DNA of 64,000 bases, from positions 186,001 to 250,000 of the forward strand of contig JAEUPZ010000031.1 in NCBI GenBank assembly GCA_016789885.1. The letters run 5' to 3'. This stretch comes from Chromatiales bacterium. Its GTDB lineage: Bacteria; Pseudomonadota; Gammaproteobacteria; Steroidobacterales; GCA-2729495. Below, one piece after another: positions 1-9,059 of this stretch. The notes beneath the pieces are model-generated. The model searched no databases. It was not told where the DNA came from and was given only the letters and a program-made list of their open reading frames with translations. Numbering within the stretch: position 1 is the stretch's first letter; the number at the start of each line of letters is the position of its first letter. The translations under genes and the position numbers were made by a program.

Positions 1-1
1 G

Positions 2-907
<906 letters not shown>

Positions 908-932
908 CGGCCCCGCGGCAGCGGAGGAGACC

Positions 933-2432
933 ATGACCGACCACCCGTCCAGCGAGGGCGAGGGCGAGAACCGCCTGGTCGCCGAGCGCCGCCGCAAGCT
1001 CGCCGACCTGCGGGCCGCCGGCAACGCGTTCCCCAACCAGTACCGCCGCACCGCGCTCGCCGGGCAGCTGCACGCCACCTGGGGGAGCCACGGCAACGAG
1101 ACCCTCGAGGCGGAGCCCGTCGAGGTGACCGTCGGCGGGCGGATGCTCGCGCGCCGCATCATGGGCAAGGCCAGCTTCGCCAAGCTCCAGGACCGCAGCG
1201 GCCAGGTGCAGGTGTTCCTGCAGAAGGACGTGCTCGGCGACGAGGCCTACGACGCGTTCCGCGGCCTGGACCTCGGCGACATCTGCTGGGCGAAGGGCAC
1301 GCTGTTCCGCACGAAGACCGGTGAGCTGTCGGTCAAGGCCAGCGAGTTCCGCGTGCTGGTGAAGTCCCTGCGTCCGCTGCCGGAGAAGTTCCACGGCCTT
1401 GCCGACACCGAGCTGCGCTACCGCCACCGCTACGTCGACCTCATCGTGACCGAGGAGACGCGCGAGGTGTTCCGCGCGCGCACGCGCATCATCCAGTTCC
1501 TGCGCAGCTATCTCGACACCCTCGACTTCCTCGAGGTCGAGACGCCGATGATGCAGGCCATCCCCGGCGGTGCCGCGGCGCGGCCCTTCGTCACGCACCA
1601 CAACGTGCTGGCCCGCGACCTCTACCTGCGCGTGGCCCCCGAGCTGTACCTGAAGCGCCTGGTCGTCGGCGGCTTCGAGCGCGTGTACGAGCTGAACCGC
1701 AACTTCCGCAACGAGGGTGTGTCGACCCGGCACAACCCCGAGTTCACGATGCTCGAGCTGTACATGGCGTACGCCGATTACCGTGATCTCATGGACCTGC
1801 TCGAGAACCTGCTGCGCAGCGTGGCGGCCAGCGTCACCGGCGGTGCCACGGTCAGCTACCAGGGTCGCGACTACGACCTGGGCGTGCCGTTCCGGCGCCT
1901 CTCCATCGAGGGGGCGGTGGCGCACTACAACCCGTCGCTCGAGCCGGGCCGCCTGCGCGACGCCGACTACCTGCGCGCGGCCTGCGCGCAGCTGCGCATC
2001 CCGGTGAAGCCCGGCTGGGGCGCCGGCAAGCTGCTGCTCGAGATCTTCGAGAAGACGGCCGAGCACGAGCTGGTCGATCCCGTGTTCGTCACCGGCTTCC
2101 CGGCCGAGGTCTCGCCGCTGGCGAGACGCAGCGACGACGACCCGTTCCTGACGGACCGGTTCGAGCTCTACATCGCCGGCCGGGAGCTGGCCAATGGCTT
2201 CTCGGAGCTCAACGATCCCGAGGACCAGGCGGAGCGCTTCCGCGCCCAGGTGGCCGAGAAGCAGTCCGGGGACGAGGAGGCGATGTTCTACGACGCCGAT
2301 TACATCATGGCGCTGGAGTACGGGCTGCCGCCGACGGCGGGGCTCGGCATCGGCGTCGACCGCCTCGTCATGTTCCTGACGGGTCAGGCCTCGATCCGCG
2401 ACGTGCTGCTGTTCCCGCACATGCGGGACTAG
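933..2432 (+). CDS. lysS: Lysyl-tRNA synthetase, class II
   Basis: Charges tRNA-Lys with lysine in the cytoplasm. The 499-residue protein has the usual bacterial class II length. An N-terminal OB-fold anticodon-binding region (about 50-170) precedes the catalytic core. Class II motif 1 lies near [17 protein letters not shown], motif 2 near [18 protein letters not shown], and motif 3 at the C-terminus ([11 protein letters not shown]). The ATG at 933 is preceded by GGAGGA at 923-928, which settles the start. It sits directly behind prfB. Its TAG stop overlaps the stop of the convergent ygfZ inside the palindrome CTAG, so there is no room for a terminator between the two genes. Confidence 0.98.
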   Translation: MTDHPSSEGEGENRLVAERRRKLADLRAAGNAFPNQYRRTALAGQLHATWGSHGNETLEAEPVEVTVGGRMLARRIMGKASFAKLQDRSGQVQVFLQKDVLGDEAYDAFRGLDLGDICWAKGTLFRTKTGELSVKASEFRVLVKSLRPLPEKFHGLADTELRYRHRYVDLIVTEETREVFRARTRIIQFLRSYLDTLDFLEVETPMMQAIPGGAAARPFVTHHNVLARDLYLRVAPELYLKRLVVGGFERVYELNRNFRNEGVSTRHNPEFTMLELYMAYADYRDLMDLLENLLRSVAASVTGGATVSYQGRDYDLGVPFRRLSIEGAVAHYNPSLEPGRLRDADYLRAACAQLRIPVKPGWGAGKLLLEIFEKTAEHELVDPVFVTGFPAEVSPLARRSDDDPFLTDRFELYIAGRELANGFSELNDPEDQAERFRAQVAEKQSGDEEAMFYDADYIMALEYGLPPTAGLGIGVDRLVMFLTGQASIRDVLLFPHMRD

Positions 2433-3280
2433 CCGGCCGGGGCACCGGCCTCGGGGATGGCGTAGGGCAGGGGCAGGCGCTGGACCGGCTGCTGCCCTTC
2501 GGCGTCAAGGCAGAGCGGACCGGCCAGGTCGTCGAGCACGACGACCGCCAGCAACTCAGCACCGCCGGGCACGGGCGCGGCACGCACGACCTGGCCTGCG
2601 GGACCGCGCGGTCCGTGGAGGCTGGCGCCGGCGGCAGGGGGCGGCGCCGCGACGGCGAAGCGCAGCATGCGCCGCTTGACCCGTCCGAGGTAGCGGGTGC
2701 GGGCCACGATCTCCTGTCCGGGGTAGCAGCCCTTCGTGAAGCTGATGCCGCCGAGCAGGTCGAGGTTGACCATCTGGGGCACGAACTCGCCGCTGGTGGC
2801 GGCTTCCACCGTCGGCAGGCCGGCGCGTATGTCGGCGAGGTCCCAGGCGAGCGCATCGCCGGCCGCAGGCGCGGAGCCGGGCGGGCCGACGCGCAGCGCG
2901 CGGCCCGGGTCGCCGGCGAGGCCCAGGTCGCTGCAGCCGGGTGCGGCACCGATGCCGGCATCGACACCGGCAACGGTGGCGTCGGCAAGGGTTACGGTGA
3001 CCTTGGCACGCAGTACGTACAGGCGCAGCCGGGCCACCAGTGCTTCGGCGATACCGGCCGGCACGAAGAGGCCGAAGCAGTCCCCGGCACCGTCGGGCAG
3101 CAGGCCGAGGTGGCCCGTCCACAGCAGCCGCCCCCTGGGGTCGGCCCAGCCGGCAAGGCAGGTGGTGCCGACTGCCGCCAGCGCCACGTCCTGGGTCAGC
3201 TGGGACTGCAGGAACCTCACCCGCTCGGGGCCTGCCACCGTGACCAGCCGCAGGTCCGGCAACGCTGTCGTCGGTAACAC
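2429..3280 (-). CDS. ygfZ: YgfZ/GcvT-type folate-binding protein (iron-sulfur cluster maintenance)
   Basis: YgfZ proteins bind tetrahydrofolate and help assemble or repair certain Fe-S enzymes; they are related to the glycine-cleavage T protein. The diagnostic YgfZ motif is present ([17 protein letters not shown]) with its conserved Cys. A GTG at 3280 is chosen because AAAGG precedes it at proper spacing and the protein then begins at the conserved folate-fold strand ([19 protein letters not shown]). This gives 283 residues. The frame stays open to 3727, but the extra N-terminus is low-complexity and runs across the divergent gene. In E. coli ygfZ is divergent from the sdhE-ygfX pair; here it is divergent from an operon that holds sdhCDAB as well as sdhE-ygfX. 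That fits a role in servicing the Fe-S subunit SdhB, which is inference. Confidence 0.92.
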   Translation of the reverse strand: MLPTTALPDLRLVTVAGPERVRFLQSQLTQDVALAAVGTTCLAGWADPRGRLLWTGHLGLLPDGAGDCFGLFVPAGIAEALVARLRLYVLRAKVTVTLADATVAGVDAGIGAAPGCSDLGLAGDPGRALRVGPPGSAPAAGDALAWDLADIRAGLPTVEAATSGEFVPQMVNLDLLGGISFTKGCYPGQEIVARTRYLGRVKRRMLRFAVAAPPPAAGASLHGPRGPAGQVVRAAPVPGGAELLAVVVLDDLAGPLCLDAEGQQPVQRLPLPYAIPEAGAPAG

Positions 3281-3341
3281 GAAATGCCTTTCGGAATCAG
3301 TGCCTGAGCCGCGGCCGCGGCTTCCGGCAGCGCATCCATTC

Positions 3342-3357
3342 TGGCACAATTCCGCGC
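3342..3357 (+). promoter_or_regulatory. Candidate extended -10 promoter of the sdh operon
   Basis: TGGCACAAT at 3342-3350 is an extended -10 (TGn plus a hexamer with 4 of 6 consensus bases). No good -35 is visible. The predicted start of transcription, about 3357-3358, coincides with the GTG start of the next gene, so the message may be leaderless. It lies in the 77-base gap between the divergent ygfZ and sdh transcripts. Confidence 0.4.
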
Positions 3358-3606
3358 GTGCCCGAACCGACGGAAGACGCTCGCCGCAACGCCTCGCCGA
3401 GTGCGCTGACGGCTGCTTCGCCCGGCCCGGGTGCGACGACGTCCGACCCTGCCGGCGCTGTGGCGGGGCAGGGCCAGGCCATGGCGCCGGTCCCCGGTGC
3501 CGACGGCACGACGCCGGCCCACCCGCGCGAGCTGGGTGGGCCGAAAGGCCCCGACCCCACCCGTTATGGTGACTGGGAGCGGGGCGGCCGGTGTATCGAC
3601 TTCTGA
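3358..3606 (+). CDS. SDHAF4-like (DUF1674) succinate dehydrogenase assembly factor
   Basis: An 82-residue protein whose C-terminal end matches the conserved block of the DUF1674/SDHAF4 family: GGPKGPDPTRYGDWE followed by GRCIDF at the extreme C-terminus. In eukaryotes this family binds the flavinated SdhA subunit and promotes its assembly; bacterial homologues are poorly studied. The first about 55 residues are Ala/Pro/Gly-rich and probably disordered, as usual in the family. No Shine-Dalgarno precedes the GTG at 3358, but an extended -10 lies just upstream, suggesting a leaderless start. In-frame ATG at 3481 is an alternative that would leave only the conserved part. The gene opens the sdh operon, 93 bases before sdhC. 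Confidence 0.85.
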   Translation: MPEPTEDARRNASPSALTAASPGPGATTSDPAGAVAGQGQAMAPVPGADGTTPAHPRELGGPKGPDPTRYGDWERGGRCIDF

Positions 3607-3699
3607 CACCAGCTACCTGACAGGCCGCACGCAATGCCTGGCGCCACCGGGCCGCGCGCTCCGGGCGCGCGGCCGTGGCACCGGCACGGAGGAACACGC

Positions 3700-4077
3700 A
3701 TGGCACAAGTCCAACGCCCGCTCTCACCGCACCTGCAGGTGTACCGCTGGCAGGTCAGCAACACACTGTCGATCCTGCACCGCCTGACCGGCGTCGTGCT
3801 GGCCGTCGGCAGCGCCGGCCTGGTGGGGTGGCTGCTGGCGCTGGCCTCTGGGCCCGGGGCCTTCCAGCAGGCCGCCGCCATCGTCCAGAGCATCCCCGGG
3901 CAGCTGCTGCTCGTCGGCTGGACGTTCGCCTTCTGCTACCACCTGTGCAACGGCATCCGCCACCTCGCCTGGGATGCCGGTTACGGATTCGACAAGCACA
4001 CGGCCCGCAAGAGCGGCATCGCGGCCGTGGCCTGCGCCGCGGTACTGACTGCCGCGATCTGGGCGCTGGCGCTGTAA
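3700..4077 (+). CDS. sdhC: Succinate dehydrogenase cytochrome b556 subunit
   Basis: Membrane anchor of complex II that carries haem b and part of the ubiquinone site. The protein has 125 residues and three predicted membrane helices (roughly 28-50, 65-85 and 103-124). The family signature [11 protein letters not shown] is at the N-terminus. Next comes [12 protein letters not shown], whose first His (about 81) is the expected axial haem ligand. The ATG at 3700 is chosen because GGAGGAA lies at 3688-3694; an in-frame upstream ATG at 3634 would only add a Pro/Arg-rich tail. It is followed by sdhD after 14 bases. Confidence 0.96.
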   Translation: MAQVQRPLSPHLQVYRWQVSNTLSILHRLTGVVLAVGSAGLVGWLLALASGPGAFQQAAAIVQSIPGQLLLVGWTFAFCYHLCNGIRHLAWDAGYGFDKHTARKSGIAAVACAAVLTAAIWALAL

Positions 4078-4091
4078 AGGAGACCCTGACC

Positions 4092-4478
4092 ATGTCGTTG
4101 AAGTCACCGCTCGGCCGCGTGCTGGGCCTCGGCGCCGCGGGCGAAGGCCCCGGCCACTGGTGGGCCCAGCGCCTCTCGGCCGCCGCCCTCGTGCCGCTGA
4201 CCCTGTGGTTCGCGCTGTCCGTGGCGGGCATCGACGCCGGCAACTACTACGTCGTCGATGCCTGGCTGTCGCGGCCGCTGAATGCATTGCTGGCGATCCT
4301 GCTGGTGCTCGCTGCCACGTACCACGCCAGCCTCGGCGTGCAGGTCGTCGCCGAAGACTACATCCACGCGCCCGGGCCGCGGGCCGTCCTGCTCGGGTTG
4401 CTGCGCCTCGCGCACGTGGCACTCGCCGTCGGCGGCGTCTTCGCGGTCGTCGTCGTGGCCACCGGGGGTGCCGCATGA
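4092..4478 (+). CDS. sdhD: Succinate dehydrogenase membrane anchor subunit
   Basis: Second membrane anchor of complex II. It has 128 residues with three hydrophobic segments (about 30-50, 62-82 and 100-122). The motif [10 protein letters not shown] near residue 88 contains the Asp-Tyr pair that in E. coli lies by the quinone and haem site. AAAGGAG at 4077-4083 supports the ATG at 4092. The stop overlaps the sdhA start in ATGA, indicating translational coupling. Sequence conservation in SdhD is naturally low, so the call rests on motif, length and position between sdhC and sdhA. Confidence 0.93.
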   Translation: MSLKSPLGRVLGLGAAGEGPGHWWAQRLSAAALVPLTLWFALSVAGIDAGNYYVVDAWLSRPLNALLAILLVLAATYHASLGVQVVAEDYIHAPGPRAVLLGLLRLAHVALAVGGVFAVVVVATGGAA

Positions 4479-6265
4479 GCCTGAAGGGCCAGTACGAGTT
4501 CGTCGACCACACCTACGATGTGGTCGTGGTCGGTGCCGGCGGCGCGGGCCTGCGCGCTGCCGTCGGCCTCGCCGAGGCGGGCCTGTCCACCGCCTGCATC
4601 AGCAAGGTCTTCCCGACCCGCAGCCACACGGTCGCCGCCCAGGGCGGCATCAGCGCGGCGCTCGCCAACATGGGCGAAGACGACTGGCGCTGGCACATGT
4701 ACGACACGGTCAAGGGCTCCGACTGGCTCGGTGACCAGGACGCCATCGAGTACATGTGCAAGGAGGCGCCCGCCGCCGTCATCGAGCTCGAGCACTACGG
4801 CGTGCCGTTCTCGCGCACGGAGGACGGTCGCATCTACCAGCGGCCCTTCGGCGGCATGACGACGCACTTCGGCAAGGGCACGGCCCAGCGCACCTGTGCA
4901 GCCGCCGACCGCACCGGCCACGCGATGCTGCACTCGCTGTACCAGCAGAGCCTCAAGCACGAGGTCACCTTCTATATCGAGTTCTTCGCCATCGACCTGA
5001 TGATGCAGGACGGCGAGTGCCGCGGCGTCGTTGCGATCGAGATGGCGACGGGCAAGCTCCACCGTTTCCGCGCCCAGCGCACGATCCTCGCTACCGGCGG
5101 CTATGGCCGTGCCTACTTCTCGTGCACGTCGGCGCACACCTGCACTGGCGACGGCAGCGCGATGGTGCTGCGGGCCGGCCTGCCGCTGCAGGACATGGAG
5201 TTCGTGCAGTTCCACCCGACCGGCATCTACGGCGCCGGCTGCCTGATCACGGAGGGCGTGCGGGGCGAGGGCGGCTACCTCACGAACTCGGCCGGCGAGC
5301 GCTTCATGGAGCGCTATGCGCCTAACGCCAAGGACCTGGCCTCGCGCGACGTGGTGAGCCGCGCCATGACGGTGGAGATCCGCGAGGGCCGCGGCGTCGG
5401 CCCCGACCGCGACCACATCCACCTGCACCTCGAGCACCTGGGTCCCGAGGTCATCAACGAGCGGCTGCCCGGCATCGCCGAGACGGCCCGCATCTTCGCC
5501 GGCGTCGACGTGACCCGGCAGCCGATCCCGGTGCTGCCGACCGTGCACTACAACATGGGCGGCATCCCGACCAACGTCCACGGCGAGGTGGTCACCCTGC
5601 GCAATGGCGATCCCAACTGCATCGTCCCCGGCCTGATGGCCATCGGCGAGGCGGCCTGCGTCTCGGTCCACGGCGCCAACCGGCTCGGGTCGAACTCGCT
5701 GCTCGACCTCGTCGTCTTCGGGCGCGGGGCAGCGAGCCACTGCGGCGCGACGGTGCAGGCCGGTGCGCGCCAGGCGCCGCTGCGTGGCGACGCCCACGAA
5801 CTGGCGCTCTCGCGGCTCGACCGCCTGCGCCATGCCGACGGCAGCCGCCCGACGGCGGAGATCCGCCTCGAGATGCAGAAGGTCATGCAGAACCATGCGG
5901 CCGTGTTCCGCACCGGCGACTCGCTGCGGGAGGGCGTCAACCTGCTCGCCCGCACCCATGCGAGCTTCCCCGACGTCCGGGTCACCGACCGCGGCCTCAT
6001 CTGGAACACCGACCTGCTCGAGACCCTCGAGCTCGACAACCTCCTCGGGCAGGCCATGGCCACCATCGTCTCGGCCGAGAACCGCACCGAGAGCCGTGGC
6101 GCCCACGCCCGCGAGGACTTCCCCGACCGCGACGACGGGCAGTGGCTCAAGCACACGCTCGCCTGGCTCGAGGACGGCAAGGTCCGGCTCGACTACCGCC
6201 CGGTCAAGCTCGAGACGCTGACGAACGAGGTCGAAACCATCGCGCCCAAGGCGCGGGTGTACTGA
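4475..6265 (+). CDS. sdhA: Succinate dehydrogenase flavoprotein subunit
   Basis: Oxidises succinate to fumarate and passes electrons to SdhB; peripheral subunit on the cytoplasmic side of the inner membrane. The 596-residue length is typical. Residues 14-30 carry the dinucleotide-binding [10 protein letters not shown] loop. [11 protein letters not shown] holds the His (about 51) that binds FAD covalently. The substrate site includes [21 protein letters not shown] (read as two parts, HPTG and RGEGG), [10 protein letters not shown] and the C-terminal capping sequence [11 protein letters not shown]. The start is fixed by the ATGA overlap with sdhD. The SDHAF4-like product at 3358-3606 is the expected partner of this subunit. 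Confidence 0.99.
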   Translation: MSLKGQYEFVDHTYDVVVVGAGGAGLRAAVGLAEAGLSTACISKVFPTRSHTVAAQGGISAALANMGEDDWRWHMYDTVKGSDWLGDQDAIEYMCKEAPAAVIELEHYGVPFSRTEDGRIYQRPFGGMTTHFGKGTAQRTCAAADRTGHAMLHSLYQQSLKHEVTFYIEFFAIDLMMQDGECRGVVAIEMATGKLHRFRAQRTILATGGYGRAYFSCTSAHTCTGDGSAMVLRAGLPLQDMEFVQFHPTGIYGAGCLITEGVRGEGGYLTNSAGERFMERYAPNAKDLASRDVVSRAMTVEIREGRGVGPDRDHIHLHLEHLGPEVINERLPGIAETARIFAGVDVTRQPIPVLPTVHYNMGGIPTNVHGEVVTLRNGDPNCIVPGLMAIGEAACVSVHGANRLGSNSLLDLVVFGRGAASHCGATVQAGARQAPLRGDAHELALSRLDRLRHADGSRPTAEIRLEMQKVMQNHAAVFRTGDSLREGVNLLARTHASFPDVRVTDRGLIWNTDLLETLELDNLLGQAMATIVSAENRTESRGAHAREDFPDRDDGQWLKHTLAWLEDGKVRLDYRPVKLETLTNEVETIAPKARVY

Positions 6266-6317
6266 CAACCACCGCCGGGCCCCCAGGGCCCGCGCAGCAA
6301 GCGGAGCGACTCCACCG

Positions 6318-7100
6318 ATGGCGCAGTTCAGGCTACCCCCCAACTCCCGCGTGGCCGCCGGCAGGCACTTCCCGGCCGCGCCTGGCGCGACCCAGACCCG
6401 GCGCTTTGCGATCTACCGTTACGATCCGGCGGCCGGCGCCACGCCCCGGCTCGACACCTACGACGTCGACACCGGCCGCTGCGGCCCGATGGTTCTCGAC
6501 GCGCTGATCAAGATCAAGAACGAGGTCGACCCGACGCTGACCTTCCGGCGTTCGTGCCGCGAGGGCATCTGCGGCTCCTGCGCGATGAACATCGACGGCG
6601 TGAACACGCTGGCGTGCATCCAGGCCATCGACGGCATCCGCGGCGACGTGCGCATCTACCCGCTGCCGCACATGCCGGTCATCAAGGACCTCGTCCCAGA
6701 CCTGACGAACTTCTACGCGCAGTACGCCTCGATCAAGCCCTGGCTGCAGACGCGCACGCCGGCCCCGCCGGACCGGGAGCGCCTGCAGTCGAAGGAAGAC
6801 CAGGAGCTGATCAACAGCCCCTCGGCCTGCATCCTGTGCGCCTGCTGCTCGACGAGCTGCCCGAGCTACTGGTGGAACAGCGACCGCTACCTGGGGCCCG
6901 CGGCCCTGCTCGCGGCCTACCGCTGGCTCGTCGACACCCGCGACGAGGCCACTGGCGAACGGCTCGACGACCTCGAGGACCCGTTCCGGCTGTACCGGTG
7001 CCACACCATCATGAATTGCACCAACGCCTGCCCGAAGGACCTCAATCCGGCCCGGGCGATCGCCGCGACCAAGCGCATGATGGCCGAGCGGCGCCTGTAG
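6318..7100 (+). CDS. sdhB: Succinate dehydrogenase iron-sulfur subunit
   Basis: Electron relay of complex II carrying [2Fe-2S], [4Fe-4S] and [3Fe-4S] clusters. The N-terminal ferredoxin-like part has the [2Fe-2S] ligands at about C80, C85, C88 and C100 (CREGICGSC). The C-terminal part has [11 protein letters not shown] at 171-181 and, later, [11 protein letters not shown], which bind the other two clusters. It has 260 residues and starts 52 bases after sdhA. The ribosome-binding sequence is weak (GGAG, 12 bases from the ATG), so translation may depend on flow from sdhA. sdhE begins 19 bases downstream. Confidence 0.98.
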   Translation: MAQFRLPPNSRVAAGRHFPAAPGATQTRRFAIYRYDPAAGATPRLDTYDVDTGRCGPMVLDALIKIKNEVDPTLTFRRSCREGICGSCAMNIDGVNTLACIQAIDGIRGDVRIYPLPHMPVIKDLVPDLTNFYAQYASIKPWLQTRTPAPPDRERLQSKEDQELINSPSACILCACCSTSCPSYWWNSDRYLGPAALLAAYRWLVDTRDEATGERLDDLEDPFRLYRCHTIMNCTNACPKDLNPARAIAATKRMMAERRL

Positions 7101-7119
7101 CCGCCCGGGCAGCGGGGCC

Positions 7120-7362
7120 GTGGCGGACCACGAGGAGGCGAAGCTGCGCTGGCGCTGCCGGCGCGGCATGCGCGAGCTGGACCTGCTGCTGCTCCGCTAC
7201 CTCGAGCGCGACTACCCCGGGGCGCCGGCGGCCGAGCGCCAGGCCTTCGCGACGCTCCTTTCCGGCCAGGACCCCGACATTCTCGCCTTGCTGACCGGGC
7301 GTGAGCGCGCCGACGATGCGGCCCTTGCGCATGTGGTCGAACGCCTCCTCATCGCCGGTTGA
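7120..7362 (+). CDS. sdhE: FAD assembly factor SdhE (CptB/YgfY)
   Basis: Small cytoplasmic protein that promotes covalent attachment of FAD to SdhA. The 80-residue product has the family core RRGMRELDLLL near residues 14-24, containing the RGxxE motif that touches the flavoprotein. It starts with GTG at 7120. Having sdhE as the fifth gene after sdhCDAB ties it to this operon; in E. coli it is away from sdh but next to ygfX and ygfZ. Its last codons overlap the start of ygfX. Confidence 0.95.
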   Translation: MADHEEAKLRWRCRRGMRELDLLLLRYLERDYPGAPAAERQAFATLLSGQDPDILALLTGRERADDAALAHVVERLLIAG

Positions 7363-7747
7363 ACTGCGGCCCGCGGCCCCGTCGCTGGCCTGGGCCATGG
7401 CGGGCCTGGGGCTCGCGGCGGTCGCGGCCGTGCTGGTCCTGGCGGATGCTCCCGCAGGGCCTGCCTCGGCCGCGCTGCTGCTCGGCGCTGGCGGCCTCGG
7501 CCGCGCCGTGCACCGCGGGGCCGTCGCCACGTCCCTTCGCTCACCGCTTCCGGGGCAGTGGTGCGTCGCACTGGGCGACGGTCCGCCCCAGGCGGCACGG
7601 CTGCTGCGGGCCTGGACCCTGGGGCGCTGGCTGGCCGCCGCCAGCTTCGCGGTGCCGGACGGTTGCCGGATCACCGTCACGCTGCTCTGCCGCGACCAGC
7701 CACCGGAGGCCTGGCGCCGCTTCCTCGTGCGCCTGCACAGCACCTGA
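7331..7747 (+). CDS. ygfX: YgfX/CptA-family inner-membrane protein
   Basis: A 138-residue protein with the YgfX plan: a short N-terminal stretch with VELRP, two membrane helices (about 20-40 and 43-60), then a beta-rich soluble part (QWCVALGDG, GCRITVTLLCRD). In E. coli the ygfY-ygfX pair was described as a toxin-antitoxin system (CptBA), though SdhE's main role is flavinylation; the role of YgfX remains unclear. The ATG at 7331 overlaps sdhE by 32 bases in another frame and puts VELRP at the expected distance from the N-terminus. Upstream ATGs at 7301 and 7316 are possible but lie deeper inside sdhE. Primary sequence is divergent, so the call leans on position and topology. Confidence 0.8.
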   Translation: MWSNASSSPVELRPAAPSLAWAMAGLGLAAVAAVLVLADAPAGPASAALLLGAGGLGRAVHRGAVATSLRSPLPGQWCVALGDGPPQAARLLRAWTLGRWLAAASFAVPDGCRITVTLLCRDQPPEAWRRFLVRLHST

Positions 7748-7816
7748 GGCAGCCGACTTGAGTAGACTGGCGGCCCTGCTGCAGTGCCGGTCGGCCCGCA
7801 TGCTGCGAACCCCTGA

Positions 7817-7844
7817 CGAACTTTCCCGCCCGGATCCGGTCACA
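7817..7844 (+). promoter_or_regulatory. Candidate sigma-E promoter of rpoE
   Basis: CGAACTT at 7817-7823 matches the sigma-E -35 (GGAACTT) at 6 of 7 bases. After exactly 15 bases comes GTCACA at 7839-7844, close to the sigma-E -10 (GTCnAA). Transcription would begin near 7850, about 40 bases before the rpoE ATG. This fits the autoregulation known for rpoE operons. Confidence 0.6.
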
Positions 7845-7890
7845 GCCCGTGGCCGCCCCGTGCGCGCGACCTGACTGCGACGCCGCATCG

Positions 7891-8463
7891 ATGGCCAGCA
7901 CACCGGGGGACCAGGATCTCGTCGCGCGCGCGCAGGCGGGGGACCGCCGGGCGTTTGACCTGCTCTGCCTCAAGTACCAGCAGCGCATCGTCAAGCTCGC
8001 CCTGCGCTATGTGCGCGAACCTGCCGAGGCGCTGGACATTGCCCAGGAAGCGTTCATCAAGGCCTACCGTGCGCTGCCGGGCTTCCGGGGCGACAGCGCG
8101 TTCTACACCTGGCTGTACCGCATTGCGATCAACTCCGCCAAGAACCACCTGGCCGGCCGCGACCGGCGACACGCCGAGCTCGACGCCACGGGTGACGGGG
8201 GCGATTCCGTCGAGGTCGTGGCGCTGCTCCGTGACGACGAAACGCCGGAGCGCCTCGCGATGCAGGACGACCTGCGCCGGGCCATCGAGGCCGCCATGGC
8301 GGCGCTGCCCGACGAACTGCGCACGGCGATCCTGCTGCGCGAAGTCGACGGGCTCAGCTACGAGGAGATCGCGGCGGCCATGGAGTGTCCGGTGGGAACG
8401 GTGCGCTCGCGCATCTTCCGCGCCCGCGAGGCCATCGACGAGCGCATCAGGCCACTGCTCTAG
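7891..8463 (+). CDS. rpoE: RNA polymerase sigma factor RpoE (sigma-E/AlgU)
   Basis: Extracytoplasmic-function sigma factor for envelope stress. Starting at ATG 7891 it has 190 residues, almost exactly the E. coli length. Region 2 contains FRGDSAFYTWLYRIAINSAKNH (FRGDSAFYTWLYRIA is near identical across sigma-E proteins) and region 4 contains REVDGLSYEEIA and CPVGTVRSRIFRARE. The frame is open further upstream to 7849, but that would place the start inside the promoter. No clear Shine-Dalgarno is seen. rseA and rseB follow and should encode its membrane anti-sigma factor and periplasmic co-regulator. Confidence 0.97.
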   Translation: MASTPGDQDLVARAQAGDRRAFDLLCLKYQQRIVKLALRYVREPAEALDIAQEAFIKAYRALPGFRGDSAFYTWLYRIAINSAKNHLAGRDRRHAELDATGDGGDSVEVVALLRDDETPERLAMQDDLRRAIEAAMAALPDELRTAILLREVDGLSYEEIAAAMECPVGTVRSRIFRAREAIDERIRPLL

Positions 8464-8498
8464 GCAGTCACGGCAGACATCGACGGGGAGGCACGGAC

Positions 8499-9059
8499 AT
8501 GGCGGGTGACACGGACATGCAGAAGGCTGATGGCACCACGGCGGCACCGGCCGTGGCCGAGCAGCTGTCGGCGCTGCTCGACGACGCGCTGCCGGCCGAG
8601 GAAGTACCCCTGCTGCTGGCGCGCTGCGGTGCCAACGGTGCCGGTGGGGCGGCGCGCGGGACGCTGGCGCGCTATGCCCTGATCGGCGAGGCGCTCCGCG
8701 GCTCGGCCGAGCCCAGGGCCCTGGTCGTGGCCGACCGCGTCCGGACGGCCGTCGATCAGCCAGGCAGCGTCGCGGCGGTCGTTCCCCGCACGCTGCCCGG
8801 CTGGCTGATGCCGGCGGCGGGCGTCGCGGCCTCGGTCATCTTCGCCGTGGCCGTGGCTGCCACCCTCGGGGCCGGGGCCCGGGCGCCGGTCGTTGCCCCG
8901 GTCGCGATGGCCGCCCGTCCAGCCCTCGACACCGGGCAGATCACGGACTACCTCGTCTACCACGGCGAGTACTCGGGCCTGCTGTCGGCCAAGCTCGTCG
9001 ACTCCCACATCGTCGCGCAGCGGGTTGCGGCGTGGCGCACCGAGGCGCCCGCCCCATGA
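8499..9059 (+). CDS. rseA: Anti-sigma-E factor RseA (MucA type)
   Basis: Single-pass inner-membrane protein that holds RpoE inactive until periplasmic proteolysis. The 186-residue product has an N-terminal sigma-binding domain (about 15-80, with EQLSALLDDALPAEEV). One membrane helix spans about 100-125 (LMPAAGVAASVIFAVAVAA). A short periplasmic tail contains DYLVYHGEYS, common in RseA/MucA. GGGGAGG at 8485-8491 fixes the ATG at 8499. The stop overlaps the rseB start in ATGA. The call rests on topology, the tail motif and position between rpoE and rseB. Confidence 0.9.
   Translation: MAGDTDMQKADGTTAAPAVAEQLSALLDDALPAEEVPLLLARCGANGAGGAARGTLARYALIGEALRGSAEPRALVVADRVRTAVDQPGSVAAVVPRTLPGWLMPAAGVAASVIFAVAVAATLGAGARAPVVAPVAMAARPALDTGQITDYLVYHGEYSGLLSAKLVDSHIVAQRVAAWRTEAPAP

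Noticed and set aside
4358..6343. A 661-codon minus-strand frame opposite sdhA, and similar long frames opposite lysS, gspD and rlmD
   Set aside because: All are antisense shadows of well-identified genes with biased, domain-free translations.
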